NCBI GenBank assembly: GCA_030762935.1
Contig: CM060883.1
Span: 50,781,001-50,845,000, forward strand
Length of the DNA: 64,000 nucleotides
Direction of reading: 5' to 3'
Source of the DNA: Hymenopus coronatus
Taxonomy: Eukaryota; Arthropoda; Insecta; Mantodea; Hymenopodidae
In this document: positions 22,601 through 36,216 of the stretch, piece by piece
Layout of the letters: the number at the start of each line of letters is the position of its first letter
Position numbering within the stretch: the first letter of the stretch is position 1
Translations under genes and position numbers: made by a program
The notes under the pieces: model-generated
Told to the model about the DNA's origin: nothing
The model's input: only the letters and a program-made list of their open reading frames with translations
Database searches by the model: none

Positions 22601-25600
22601 ATATGGCTACAAAGTAGAAACGCACACAGTGAAGACTGAAGATGGATACCATCTGTCCATGCATCGCATCCCTGGCAGTGGCCCTCCAGTCTTCCTCCAG
22701 CATGGTCTGCTGTGTAGCAGCGCTGATTGGGTCGTTATGGGTCCTGGGAAAGGTCTCGGTAAGCATTACACGTCTTTCTATTCATAATTATATCGATCTC
22801 GTTAATTGAATATTTTTACTTTCTCCACACGCACTATGTACATAGTGTATAGAGTAGGTATTGTAATGCACCCAAAAATTCGATACCGAGATTTCACCGG
22901 AAATACATGTTTTGGGTCCCCCTGAATCACCAAAAAAAAAAAAAAAACATTTTTGGAAAAAGGTCCGCGTGTGTCTGTGCCTATGTGTCTGTGGACAGAC
23001 TAGCTCAAAAACATAAGACCGTTGAATACCAAACTTGGTATTTAAGTTTGGTATCTTCCAAGGATGCGACACGAAGATTTCCAAAAAAAAAATCTCCTCA
23101 CATCCTAATACCCTTTACCTGGAACTTTTTTCAAAGATTTTGAGTTTCTCAAAAATGGCTATAACGATTTTGATTAAAATGTCGTATATTAAAGATATTT
23201 ATCTGACAAATGAAATGTATATCTTGAATTTTCTGAGAATAGCCTCTGAAGACTACTTTATTCTGGATGAATTTTATGGAATTTGGCATTACTGGTAAAC
23301 AGCAGAAGATGGAAGAAACTTACTATACAAAAAATGTAGAGCACATTAAAACATACAAATTATGTCCTATGCGTCTTTTTCTTGGAATTGGCAATTTCTG
23401 TGATATTCCTTGTTATTTGTTTTAGGTTTAAAATACTCAAAGTTTTCTGACACGGAAAGCTGTAAACTCCTGGCCCTGCATAGAAACGGATTTCCACCAT
23501 AAGGCAACCAGCTTTAAAAAGAGTTGACATTCATTTTAACCTAGTGTATTCCCTTCTTTTCATTCTACTTACAAGGAAGCAAGTAATTAAGACAATTTCT
23601 GCTAATGTTTATGTCGATTATCATAAATTAGATAGAAGAACATTCATTTTAACAATAGTTTGTTACTGCGATGTAGAGAAAGTCATGTGAATGGAGCACA
23701 TCAGATGTTTTACAAAAAAATTTCATGTATGTGTTTGTGTATGTGTATGTGATTATAGGTAGCATAACTCAAAAACAAAGAGTCGGTTAAATACCAGACT
23801 TGGTATTTAAGTTCAGTGTCTTCTAAGGATACAAAACAAAAATTTTCAGGAAAATATTCCCACTCCAACCCCCTTTATATGGAACATTTCTCAAAAAATG
23901 GCTCTAATGATTTTAATTAAAGTACCATATGTTGAAGACATTTTAATGATATCGAAATGCATGTCCTGAATTTTCTGGAATAGTCTGTGAAGACCTCTTC
24001 ATTCTGGATGATTTTTGTATAAACTTTGTAAAGCTGGTAAATCTTAAGAAATAAACAAAAACCAACGCAAAGATGCAGATCTTATTAAAACTCACAATGC
24101 GTCATACATATTTGTAGAATTAACTGTTTTCGAGATATTCCGTGTTATTGGTTTCAATTTTAAGCTTTTTAAACTTTTCTCAAATGAAAAGTCATCTTTT
24201 TTCGTGTCTCTTTTGTTTACTCCTGGTAATTATTTCAAAGAGCGACCGCCTTTTAAAGAATTTAACAATCGCTTTAACCTAGTACATTCCCTTATTTCTC
24301 TCCTACTTACAAAGTAGCAAGTAATAAGATCAAATTCTGCTAATGTTTCTCCCGATTAGAATGATGTGGATAAAAGAATAATCTTTTGTAATAAAATATT
24401 GTTTACGGAACGGCCAGAGAAAGTCACGCGAATGGGATGCTACAGATTTTTTGGATTACAATTTAGTATTTCCCAGATCAAAAAGTATTGGATAGATCGA
24501 AAAACCGCCCGACTATGCTTACTTTTGCATAGAATGCTCTCTCATATTGCATGCGGTGGATACAATTTATTCGCGGTTATGTTGATTTTCTTATATTTTC
24601 AGATTGGTGTATTTTAAATCAGAGAAAGTAATTTAACTAAACAACAAGATAAAACAGTGCGGTTTATCCGTAAAGGAATTGCTGTACAAAATAAGTTACA
24701 TAAATAACACTACATAACATAGTAATATAATAATAGTAATTTCAAATTGATGTATCTTAAATCAGAGAAGGTAATTTAACTAAACAACAAGATAAAACAG
24801 TGCGGTTTATCCGTAAAGGAATTTCTGTACATAATAAATTACATAATTTACACTACATAACATAGTAATATAATAATAGTAACTTCAAATTGATGTATCT
24901 TAAATCAAAGAAGGTAATGTAATTAAACAAAAAGACAAAACAGTACGGTTTACGTAAAGGAATTTCTGCACAGAATAAATTACATAAATTACACTACATA
25001 GCACAGTAATATAATAATAGTGATTTGAAATTGATGTATCCTAAATCAAAGAAGGTAATGTAATTAAACAAAAAAACAAAACAGTGCGGTTTACGTAAAG
25101 GAATTTCTGTACAAAATAAATTGCATAAATTACACTATATAACATAGTAATATAATAATAGTAATTTCAAATTGATGCATCTTAAATCAAATAAGGTAAT
25201 CTAATTAAACAACAAGACAAAATAGTGCGGTTTACGTAAAAGAATTTCTGTACAAAATAAATTACATAAATTACACTCATAACAAGTAATAATGACTTGG
25301 ACGTTGTTATAGAAAATAGTGTACACTTGAATATTTCTTAGAAAGGTAATGCAACTCTTTATATTGTTATACGTTCTAAATGCACGCATCTATACTTAGC
25401 TACCGTAAATTGTTGCCCTACGTCGGGAGCTTCTTTTCCGCAGCTATTGTCGCACCTGCGTGTAACATGGACACACGGGTATGTAAAGAACACGCGAAAT
25501 AAAGACTTCTGGAGATTTCTTACTACAAAATGAGGACGTGTTTAAAGCAGGGCCTGGTGACCCTAAGATTTCAGCTTCGATTGAAATTTTGGAGAATACA

Positions 25601-28600
25601 CTTGGATTGGAGAGACAGCCAATCGAACGAGCGTCGATGCGACGAAAGATAAAATTGTTCTACAGCGTTAAATTAAAGACATTTATGGCAATCAACAGAA
25701 ATTTTAATAAAGAGGCTTTGTCACCTGTTTGAATCTCGCTTAGGGTGAGTTATTCGGATAAGAGTTGTTCGGGGTTTTCCCTTATTCTGAGAAGAAGAGT
25801 AACTTTAAGCTCCATGAACCTGAAAATAAGAAAGAAAGAAAAATAAATTGGTTATAGAATTGTAGAATCACAACAAAGAATTCATTGCTATTAACAGGAT
25901 TCATAATACCCGCCTTCGTCTTTTCGTGCCGCTGCTCTGCCATGAGCTACGATGTTGAAACATTAACATATTATGAAATTTACACGTGACTCGAATTTTC
26001 CTGCCAAAACACAAGGTGTTCTAACTTGCCTTGAGATAATGCACCTCAATGTGACATTTTCATTCATATCTAGCTTTCTAGTCTATGGAAAAATGACGAA
26101 TAAAATTTAATTGAATATGTTTTCTCAAGGAATCTAACGGTGCCTCTAGTGCAGATCCATCGTCGGAAAAAAGGATATGTAAGCCGCCAATCATTTTGGA
26201 TTGTTAAACCAGATATTAAATCAGGTAAGGTGTTGCATCCATGATTGTGAGAAGTACTGGGTCTTCAGATTTATTCGGTCATTAGCGCCAGTTGGTTTAA
26301 ATGCATGACGTCATATAGTTCAGCGAGTCCCTTGTCTCAAAGGGGAGGTGCGGAATTGAACCTTGGACTGCATGTATTGCCGACTTCATAAACAGGTTGA
26401 TGTACTGGGCGATGCAGAACTGTTTTTCACTAGGACATGTGAGTTCTTTGCTCGCGAGATGGAAATGACCCCTGATCACGAATTTGCATGGTTGAGTATT
26501 ATTTCCGAACTAGAAGAACACGTTACCTGTCAGGATAAATGATGCCATGACGATTTTATGAGACGCAAGTGAATGTTCCAAATCTAAATATTGGAAAGGT
26601 GCGATACAAGTCCCATTTCACTAAGATGACCTCGAAACTGTTGACATCCACCCCTTCTGCTCATCGCTAGTCCTCTGTAAGAGGCAAGTGTCATAAACTC
26701 GCTATATAGTATTGACATCATGTGCGGATTAATGACTGGCGACAAAGACTAGAATATCTCTTAAGGCCTATATTTATGGACGTTCTTTATTTGCTGTAGT
26801 TCTCAGCGACCCATTCTGTATTAAGTGTGAACGACCGCTTAATTTTACTCAGAGGTCTTTTATCACCTCTAAGGTTCTTCTACGTACCCTAAATCTACGA
26901 CACAGGATCGCCGATTTTACTTGGAGGAAGACATGTTAAGAAAGTTTGTTCCCGAAAAAATCCACCCCTTCAGCCCGGTTTTGAATCTGCAACTTCGGGA
27001 ATCAGAGATTAGCATTATAACCCTAGATACGAGTATAAATTTGAGAGGACCTGCTTTACGTGTCAGATTAATATACAACTCATTACATCGACACGATTAT
27101 ATGCACACGACTGTACGTATATACATCTGAGCCAGGTGGCTCAAGTGTTTCCTCTGAGATTGGCATTCGGGAGGTCGTGGCCGACCTCTCTGACCCTTCG
27201 TTTTTAGGGGATTTTCCTGGGTCACTAGGCAAATATTGGGGAGTTTTTTTTCATTCCCTCGAACTTCCTGTCCCTTCATTTCATCTCCATTTCCTCCGAA
27301 CCGGTCTCTTTCAGAGTTGTAAGTTCCAGCGAGATCTACAGTGTTGGCGCCATTCCATGGTGATTTCGCTCTGGAAATACAGCTCTCGGCGGCGAAATGG
27401 CCTTGGAAGTCGTCTGTAAACCCAGGTAGTTCCGTCAGACCTGAGGTGAGTGCTTCTAGCGCTCCCCACGTTGAGATGAAGAACTGCTTGGAGTATGTCA
27501 TCCACGGAGGCTGTCCGTGGTCTTCTTATTCTGTCCTCCTGGGCTCTGACGTACAATAAGTCAGTGGCTACAGTGCAGAATTCCCTGCGATCACACATAC
27601 ACGCACACACATACTATAGAATTTTCCCTTGGCTGTCCAGTCTATTCAGAGGGTCAACTTCAGGTAAATATGTAGGGCATTAGTTATTCCAGTTTTCAAC
27701 AGGGAAAGAAAAATAAATGTTGCTGTATTTTATTTTTCCTCTCTCTTTCAAAGTATAACCAATCTGAACTTATAGAGGATCCAAAATTAAGGATCTGATC
27801 TAACAAATAAAAGCTTAACAGACAGGTAAGCGTTCAACATTAAAATAAGAACCCAAGAATAAAAACCTTATGTGTTTAATTCACATAACTTTCTCTAACC
27901 GTTCCAAATACAAACTATTCTTACAAAATATTATTCCTGAATCTACATCACGATAATCGAGGTAAATATTAGATTAATGCTCTCATTACTTGCTTCCTTT
28001 TAAGTAGGAAGGAAATAAGGGAATACATTAGTCTAAAGCGGGAGTCAAATCTTTAAAAGCTTGTCGCTGTGTGAAACAATTGAGGTTCGCTTTGTATGGT
28101 CACGTATGAAGAAATCTGATGTGTTACACTCACATGACTTTCTCTAGCTGTTCTACAAACTTCATACATAAGATTGTTCTTCTCTCAGCACCTTGCTAAT
28201 CGTGGTACTCATTAGCTCAATGTTCTTATTATTTAGTTCCGTATAAGTAGGAAGAAAATAAGGGAATACACTAGGCTAAACCAATAGTCAAATGTTTTAA
28301 AAGCTGTCGTTATGCGATTGTCATTACAAATAGCTTCTTTTCTTGGCCAGGAGTAAAACAAAAGAAAAACAGACACTCCCGTCTGAGAAAAGTATAAAGT
28401 ACTTCACAACTGAAACTAATAACAATGGATACCTCGAAAACGGTAAGCTCCACGAGAAAAATGTATATGACGAAACTTGTGCATTTTAACAAGACCTAAA
28501 TTGTTTGTATAGTAAGTTTTTGTCTATCTCTTACGGTTTACTAGTTATGCCAAATTAAGCAAAATTCATCCAGAATAAACAGTTCTTCAGAAGCTATTCC

Positions 28601-28837
28601 CAGAAAATTCAATATACATTTTATTTGTTAGGTAAATATCTTTAATACATGATATTTTAATCAAAATCATTAGAGCCATTTTTAAGAAAATCAAAATTTT
28701 CGAAAAAAGTTCCATGTAAAGGGTGGGGAGATTTTTCTCAAAATATTCGTGTCGCATCCCTGGAAGATACTAAACTTAAATACCAAGTTTGGTGTTTTAC
28801 CGACTTTTCATTTTTGAGTTATCGTGTTCACAGACAC

Positions 28838-28869
<32 letters not shown>

Positions 28870-30430
28870 GCGCGGACCTTTTTGTGAAAAAGCTTTTTTT
28901 GGATACAGGGGACCCTAAAACATATATTTCCGGTGAAATCTCCGTATCGAATTTCTGGGTGGAATACAATACTTCTCTATCCCTAAGTACATTGTACATA
29001 CGGGGCTAGAGAAAGTAAAAAGAATAAGTATTTTAAATCTTTAACCAATAACAAGTAATATATCAGAAACCGCCAGTTCTTCAAAAAGGAGCCTATATAA
29101 AATAAGTTATGTTTTAGCGAGTTCTACATTTCTTGTGTGTTAAATTTTTGTCTATCTCTTAAAGTTTACCAGCTATGCAAAATTCAGCAAAATTCATCCA
29201 AAATAAAGAAGTGTTCAGAGGCTCTGCCCAGAAAATTCAAGACATACATATACATTATTTGTGATTAAATACCTTTAATATACGATATTTTAATCAAAAT
29301 CGTTAGAGCTATTTCTGAGGAATTAAAAATGTTTCCATGTAAAGGGTAGTTGGGGGTGGGGGATTTTCTTCAACATCTTCGTATCCCATGCTTTGAAGAT
29401 CCTAAACCTAGAGACCTTGTTTGGTATTTGACCCTGTTCCTTTTTTAGCTATGCCGTCCACAGACACACAGGGCCTTTTTGTATTTTTTTTCGGACTCAA
29501 TAGACCTCAAAACATATATTTCCAGTGAAATCTCGATATGGATTTTTCACACTGTACATATGGGCTAGAGAAGGTAATACATGCACAAAACCAACTTGTT
29601 TTGTATAAAGATTAAATAGTTTCAACTGTTTCATTTCTCTTACAGCGTACATCCTAGCCGATGCAGGATATGACGTATGGATGGGCAATTCCAGAGGCAA
29701 TACCTATTCAAAGCAACATACCAGTCTCAAACCCTCTGACAATGACTTCTGGATTTTCAGGTGATTTAGCAGTAGAATATCAAAGATTTAGTACAGCTTT
29801 TAAAGTACTCCTAACTGAAAAATCAGACCTGTTCCATTTACAAGACTTTCTCTCAGATATGTTCAATACTGGTATTTTGGATACTGAGCATACAGCAAAT
29901 TAAAAGCCTGTATTTAGATTTAGTACAAGTAACAATAAGGAAATGGAGCTTCACTAGCTTCACCTGAATAGCCGCCTCAGATGCCTTTTAATTTCTGACA
30001 TTTTTCTTTCATTGACAGCTGGCACGAGATGGGTCTCTATGACTTGCCAGCTGAAATAGACTATGTGCTGCAGAGAACGGAACAGGAGAAGCTGTACTAC
30101 ATCGGCCATTCGATGGGTACCACAATGTTCTATGTAATGGCGTCTGAACTTCCGGTCTATAATAACAAGATTAGGGCCATGTTCAGCCTCGCACCCGTGG
30201 CATACATGTCACATATGACCAGTCCCTTCGTACAGCTCGTGGCGAGGATTGGAGATCAGCTCTCGGTGAGTAATAAATTTGCAATTTTTGTCATATTTTC
30301 AACTTTAAGATGTGATTATGCCCTTAATAACGTAAATCTGGTATATAATCTCGGGCTGTGGATACGCAATATTTATGCTTCACTTTCCTTTCTTCTTTAA
30401 CATAAGCTTACTTCGCATTACTTAAGTGGC

Positions 30431-30464
<34 letters not shown>

Positions 30465-32187
30465 CGTGTATCTTTCCCATCCATTTACATTTCATCACTG
30501 ATAGATCAGAAATAGTATTTCAAAGGAGGGAGTTATTTCCGTGGTAACAAATAAAGTTCACGCTTGTGAGATCTCGGCTTTGAATCGCGTCGATCTTTGG
30601 ATTTTTTGTGGGTTTCCCTGGTCGGTAGGCGGATGATTGTATGAGGATTCTTATCCATCATAATTTTTCTATCATTGATTTCCTTTCCTTCATTTTCTTT
30701 TCACTCCTTTTACTTCTCATGCTTCAGCTGTGCTTTTAGGTTTCATGGCTTGAGTCGTTGACGAACAGATGACGCGAATACCACTGACAGAATTGTTATG
30801 TAAACTATCATATGTAACTGTTTATTACGTGATTATGAATGTATGAATGGCTTGTTTTTCAGTGGTTACTCAACTTGATAGGAGTGTACGAGTTTTTGCC
30901 TAAGACGGAACTGCTCACTGAAATCGGCCAGTTCCTATGTAACGATGCAGCTATAACGCAATCCATATGCAGCAATGTGCTCTTCCTTATAGCCGGATTT
31001 GACTCGAAAGAGCTGAATGAGGTAAGTTGCTTTATACATCTATCACGTTATTTGCTTGCCTTTGTATAGATCAGCCCTAGGGAGCTGATAAATGGAGGGG
31101 AAGTACGATGACTTCCCATTTAACTTGGAATTGTCATCAAGATCGTTGTTCAGCATGTTAAGTACATCGATGACGGAACTAGACAGTTTAAAGGGAAGTG
31201 GCCCCTTATTAAAATATGTCTTATGAGTTTTCTTCCTCATACAGGCTTTACGGACTTTTTTGGGTGCATAGTTGAACGCTGACCTTTTTCTCGACTCATT
31301 TATCAAAATCAGGCTTAGTTGTAGACACACAAAGACGCCGTATTAATATAAAGGTATAATAATTTAAACTGGATCCGAATCATTCTTAGTATAGCTAAAT
31401 ATAGAAAAAAATAAATCGCTCACATGTATATGTAGAACCAAACACGCAACAATAGGAATTGCAAAATCTCTTAATTTGGTATCGGCTGGCAACAGGTGGT
31501 AGACTAGCAAGCACTGTTTCTCTCTCTCTCTTAGAGGAACTGCTCTGTCATGTAATTAATTCCAATTATAACTGCAATGGGGAATCTATTACATCGAATG
31601 AGAATGGGTTACGAAATAATTGAATATATTTTCTCATATTGATAAATTTCTGTCAATGGAGCGTATTGACTGGCCGCTGATAATTGTTATTCGTCACGCA
31701 CACAGCTAAGCAGGCAGTGTAGAGTGGCTAAGAGCGCTAAGTTTGCACTCCGGCGAGAGCAAGCTCTCCAAGATGTATGGGTAGATGCATTTTAACTTTA
31801 TATGTCAATTATTTATTAAGATGGATACTGTGCGCCAAGTTAATGCGTTCTTGCGCCACTGGGTCTGCTAGAAGGAAGTGTTCCGCTTGCTTTTTGCAAA
31901 CGCAATCTCTTCGATTACTCGAAGTCGATAATCGAACATCTTTACCAATAAAGGTATTAATACGAATTCTAATTTCTCTATCCAAAATTGGTGTAATTTT
32001 TTGGGTATTGTCCCTCTGGTCCCTATCATTAACCCGTGACTGATATCTTTTTACTTTCTCTATACGCAGTATGTACATAGTGTATAGAGAAAGTATTGCA
32101 CTCCACCCAAAATTCAATACCGAGATTTCTCCGGAAATATATGTTTTAGGCTCCCCAATATCCAAAAAAAGCATTTTCACAAAAAGG

Positions 32188-32234
<47 letters not shown>

Positions 32235-35200
32235 GTGTGTCAGCGTGTCCGTGTGTCTGTGAACACGATAACTCAAAAACGAAAAGGCGGTAAAATACCA
32301 AACTTGGTATTTAAGTTGAGTATCTTCCAGGGTTGCGACACGAAGATTTTGAGAAAAATCCCCCCACCCCCAACTACACTTTTCATGGAACCTTTTTTTC
32401 GAAAATTTTGATTTTCTCAAAAATGGCTCTAACGATTTTGATTAAAATTTCGTATATTTAAAGATATTTACCTGAAAAATAAAAGGTATATCTTGAATTT
32501 TCCGGGAATAGCCTCTGAAAAGTAGTTTATTCTGGATGAATTTTACTGAATTTTGAATAACTGCTAAACCGTAAGAGATGGACAAAACCTTACTACACAA
32601 AAAATGTAGAGCACGTTAAAACACACAATTTATGTTGCATACATTTTTTTTCGTGAGTTCGTCGTTTTTGAGACATTCCTTATTTTTGGTTTCTGCTATG
32701 AAAAACATACTTTTCTCATACAGGAACTTGTCAGCTCCTATCCATATAAGCAAAGGAACTTCATTGACATAGCAACCAGCTTTTGACTATCATTTTAACC
32801 TATGGTCGTCCCTTATTTCGCTTCTACTTAGAAGGAAGCAAGCAATAAGACTATTTCTGCTCATTTTTTATGATTAGCATAAAGTATAAGCTTTAGGAAT
32901 AATTTGTTGCAGGGATATAGAGAAAGTCATGTGAATGGTACACATCAGATGTTTAAGAGTATATTTGTCCTTATAAAAGGGAGTGGTAGATTCATAAATT
33001 GCCTTTTTTTCTGTGTCCACTTCTTCAGGTTGTTCAGAGTGGGAACAGTAGGATCCAGAATCACTCCGCTATCAAGAGATGTCTTATTAGTAATGATGTC
33101 GGTGCGCCTGCTACTACCATTGTTGGACAAACCATGCACTTCCTAATGGACTTCAACACCTTTTTGTTTCATGCTTGTTGTAATCAAACTCTTGTTTTAT
33201 GTTGTCTGCTGTTTCGTGGTACCTCTCTAAAAGGGCAGGCACCCAGAACATGTGCCAGTGTTTCGTGCTTCCTGCCACAACGGCGGCAGAGGGTATTGTT
33301 CTGAGATCTCCCTGGTAAGGAACGTACAGCAATAATTCCAACAGTCATTTTGATGGCGTCTCTCCATTTGGAGTAGGAAACTCTGCGATGATCTCGGATC
33401 CACTTATTTGCAGGTGTATAGTCGCTGAACATTTTAACACCTTTTCCTTTTTGTGGTAACTCACTTCAAAGCTAAAATTCTCTTTCTCTTAAATGTTTTC
33501 TTATTTTTCTCGCATCTGGGAGAAGACTTACTAGGTGTCTGATGTTATTGTGAGTAATTTTAAGATGTAAACAGCTTTGAGTTTCCTGCTCAAAATTTCT
33601 TACAGCGTTAACAAGCGGGTCTTTTAAGTGTTTTAGGATTTTACAGATGTTCATATGTTGTAGTCGAACTTCCCATGAGGTGCGGAATAGACCAAGGCCT
33701 TTATATTTCCTCTCAGTATACACCATGTGGTCTGGAACGTCTGTTGGTAATTGAAGAATACTTTTTAGAGTGCATTTACTGTCCCTCCCAAGACATTGTT
33801 ATCGGATCCAAACCTCTGCTGTTTTAGGCGTGTTCGTCAATATGGTACTACCGAATAGCAGCGATGTTCCGTAATACGGTCAGTAACAATTGCAGATCAC
33901 AAAACTAAAAAGTAATATCACGTGCCTCAATGCGCATTTCATGTTATAGAAAAGCAGCACAAGTAGCTACGATAAAAATGACATTCTTCTGGAGGAGTTA
34001 AAAAACAAAGAAAGAAACAAAAGAAAATTAAGAAGCAGAATATTTTCACACCTAGTGGGTCAATATTATCTCATTAATTTTTGAGTATTTTAACTTAACC
34101 TGTGATAATTTTAGCTTATTAATTTGTTAATTTTTCATCTTATTAATTCGTGTGTGGGTATTTTAACTAATTAATTTACGGGTATTTCATCTTAATAATT
34201 TGTGGGAATTTCATCTTACTAATTTGTGAATAATTTAACATACTAATGTGTGGATATTTTATGTTATTAATTTGTGAGTATTTTAACTTATTAATTAGTG
34301 AAATTTTATCTAATTAATTTGTGGGTATTTCATCATATTAAGTTGTGGATAATTTAATTAATTAATTTGTGGATGTTTAATCTTATTAATTTGTGTGTAT
34401 TTTATCTTATCAAGTTGGGATATTCCAACTTATTAATTTGTGAACATTTTATCTAATTAACTCGTGGATATCACATCTTATTAATTTGCGGGTATTTCGT
34501 CTTATTAAGTTGTGGATAATTTAATTTATTAATTTGTGGGCGTTTAATCTTATTCATTTGTGGGTATTCTGACCTACTAAACGTTGGGAATTTTATCTTA
34601 TTAATTTGTGGGCATTTTAGATAATATGTGAATATTCTATCTTGTCAATTTATGGATATTTTATCATATCAATTTATGAATATTTTGACTGCTTAATTTG
34701 TGAATATTTTATCTCATTAATTTATGGATATTTTAACTCATTAATTTGTGAATATTTTAAGTTATTAATTTGCGGGTGTGTTATCTTGTTAGTTTGTGAG
34801 TATTTTATCTAATTAATTTTTGGGTATTTCATCTTATTTAATTTGTGGGTAATTTAGCTTGTTAGCTTGTGGTTATTTTATCTTGTTAATTTGTGAGTAT
34901 TTTATTTTATTAATTTTTGGGTATTTTAAATTGTATTTTGTGTATTTAAACTTATTAATTTCAAAATATTTTCATTTATTAATGTTTGAATGTATTACCT
35001 TATTACTCTGTGAGTATTTTAACTAATCAATTGTTTGGATATTTTAATTTATAAAAGTTTGGGCATTTTATTTTACTAATTTGTGAATGTTTTATCTGAT
35101 TAATTTCTGAATGTTTTATCATATTAATTTGCGGATATTTTAAGTTAATATTTTGTGGGTGGTTTAACTTATTAATTTATGGATATTTCCATATTATTAA

Positions 35201-36178
35201 TTTGTGGGTATTTTATTTATGTATTTGTTAATCTTTTATGTTATTAACGTAGGTATTTTAACTTATTAATTTGTTAATATTTTATTTTATTAATTTGTGC
35301 GTATTTTATTTATTTGTGTGCTTTTTTTTTTATCAATTTATGGATATTTTATCTTAGTAAGTTATAGTATCTTATCTTATTAATTAACCGATATCCTATC
35401 TTGTTAATTTATGGATAATGTGATGTTGAAACGGGGGACATTTAGTCATAATCAAGCATAGGAAGCATTATAGTTAGGGCGAAAGGAAATAGTTGAACTG
35501 TTCCTGGACTTCACGCTGTGACCTCGTAAAGAACAAGCCACTCTGTTCAGATTCCTTGGTCTGCATATAATAGTAGATAATAAATATTTTATCTGTATAA
35601 ATACATTTCTTAATTTCTTAATGTTGTCATTTGAACAATATGCTTTCAGAAATTGACAAACCAATATTAATACTACTTTCTTCACTAAACTAACACGCCA
35701 AAGGGGATTTATAAATAAGCGTCAGATAAACACAGAGGTCCATGGGTCTTAATTTCAAATTGAAAGCAATCAAAGAAACTTCAGTGTAATGCTGCGTTTC
35801 AGATCTTTCAGTCACAAGCCCTATTCTAGTGTTTATAGAGTTAAGATTACATTACCACAAATGTAGAACAACTTCTCTTTCGGGGCTCCTGGGTTCGATT
35901 CCCGGCTGGGTGGGGAATTGTTCTTTATTCACAACTATTCCTTATCCCCAACACAGTCTGGCAATGTAAATTTAAGAGAGAATGTGCATGTTTAATGTCA
36001 TAAAATCTTTAATATAATGTAAATAGCATACGGTTAATATAAAAGCTCTTTCACAAGTTATAAGCCTCGATATAACCTAGAAAATAAAGGGATCTATATA
36101 AATGAAACAATAAAAAATAAATAAAACGTACCGTATTAATTCTCGCGAAACATCAGCAGCTTTGGATAGCACAATAGA

Positions 36179-36216
<38 letters not shown>

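Noticed and set aside
24598..25292. CRISPR array
   Set aside because: Units repeat in full without unique spacers, and the DNA is from an animal nuclear genome.
27097..27610. Overlapping open frames on both strands in a GC-rich patch
   Set aside because: Open frames arise from GC content of a SINE-like or unassigned repeat; no protein motif is seen.
29646..29903. Lipase exon 3 extended past 29760
   Set aside because: Extension meets a stop and leaves the conserved family alignment, while the GT at 29761 restores it with exon 4.
31809..32420. Minus-strand open frame of 203 codons with a His/Thr-rich tract
   Set aside because: It is read-through across a PAL copy and its GT run. The same peptide words appear in many PAL copies in different frames with stops, so there is no coding constraint.
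34056..35415. CRISPR-like short repeats
   Set aside because: Units of 24 bp abut directly without spacers; this is a minisatellite.
35875..35960. tRNA gene
   Set aside because: Only the B box is tRNA-like; there is no acceptor stem, anticodon arm or A box at the right distance.
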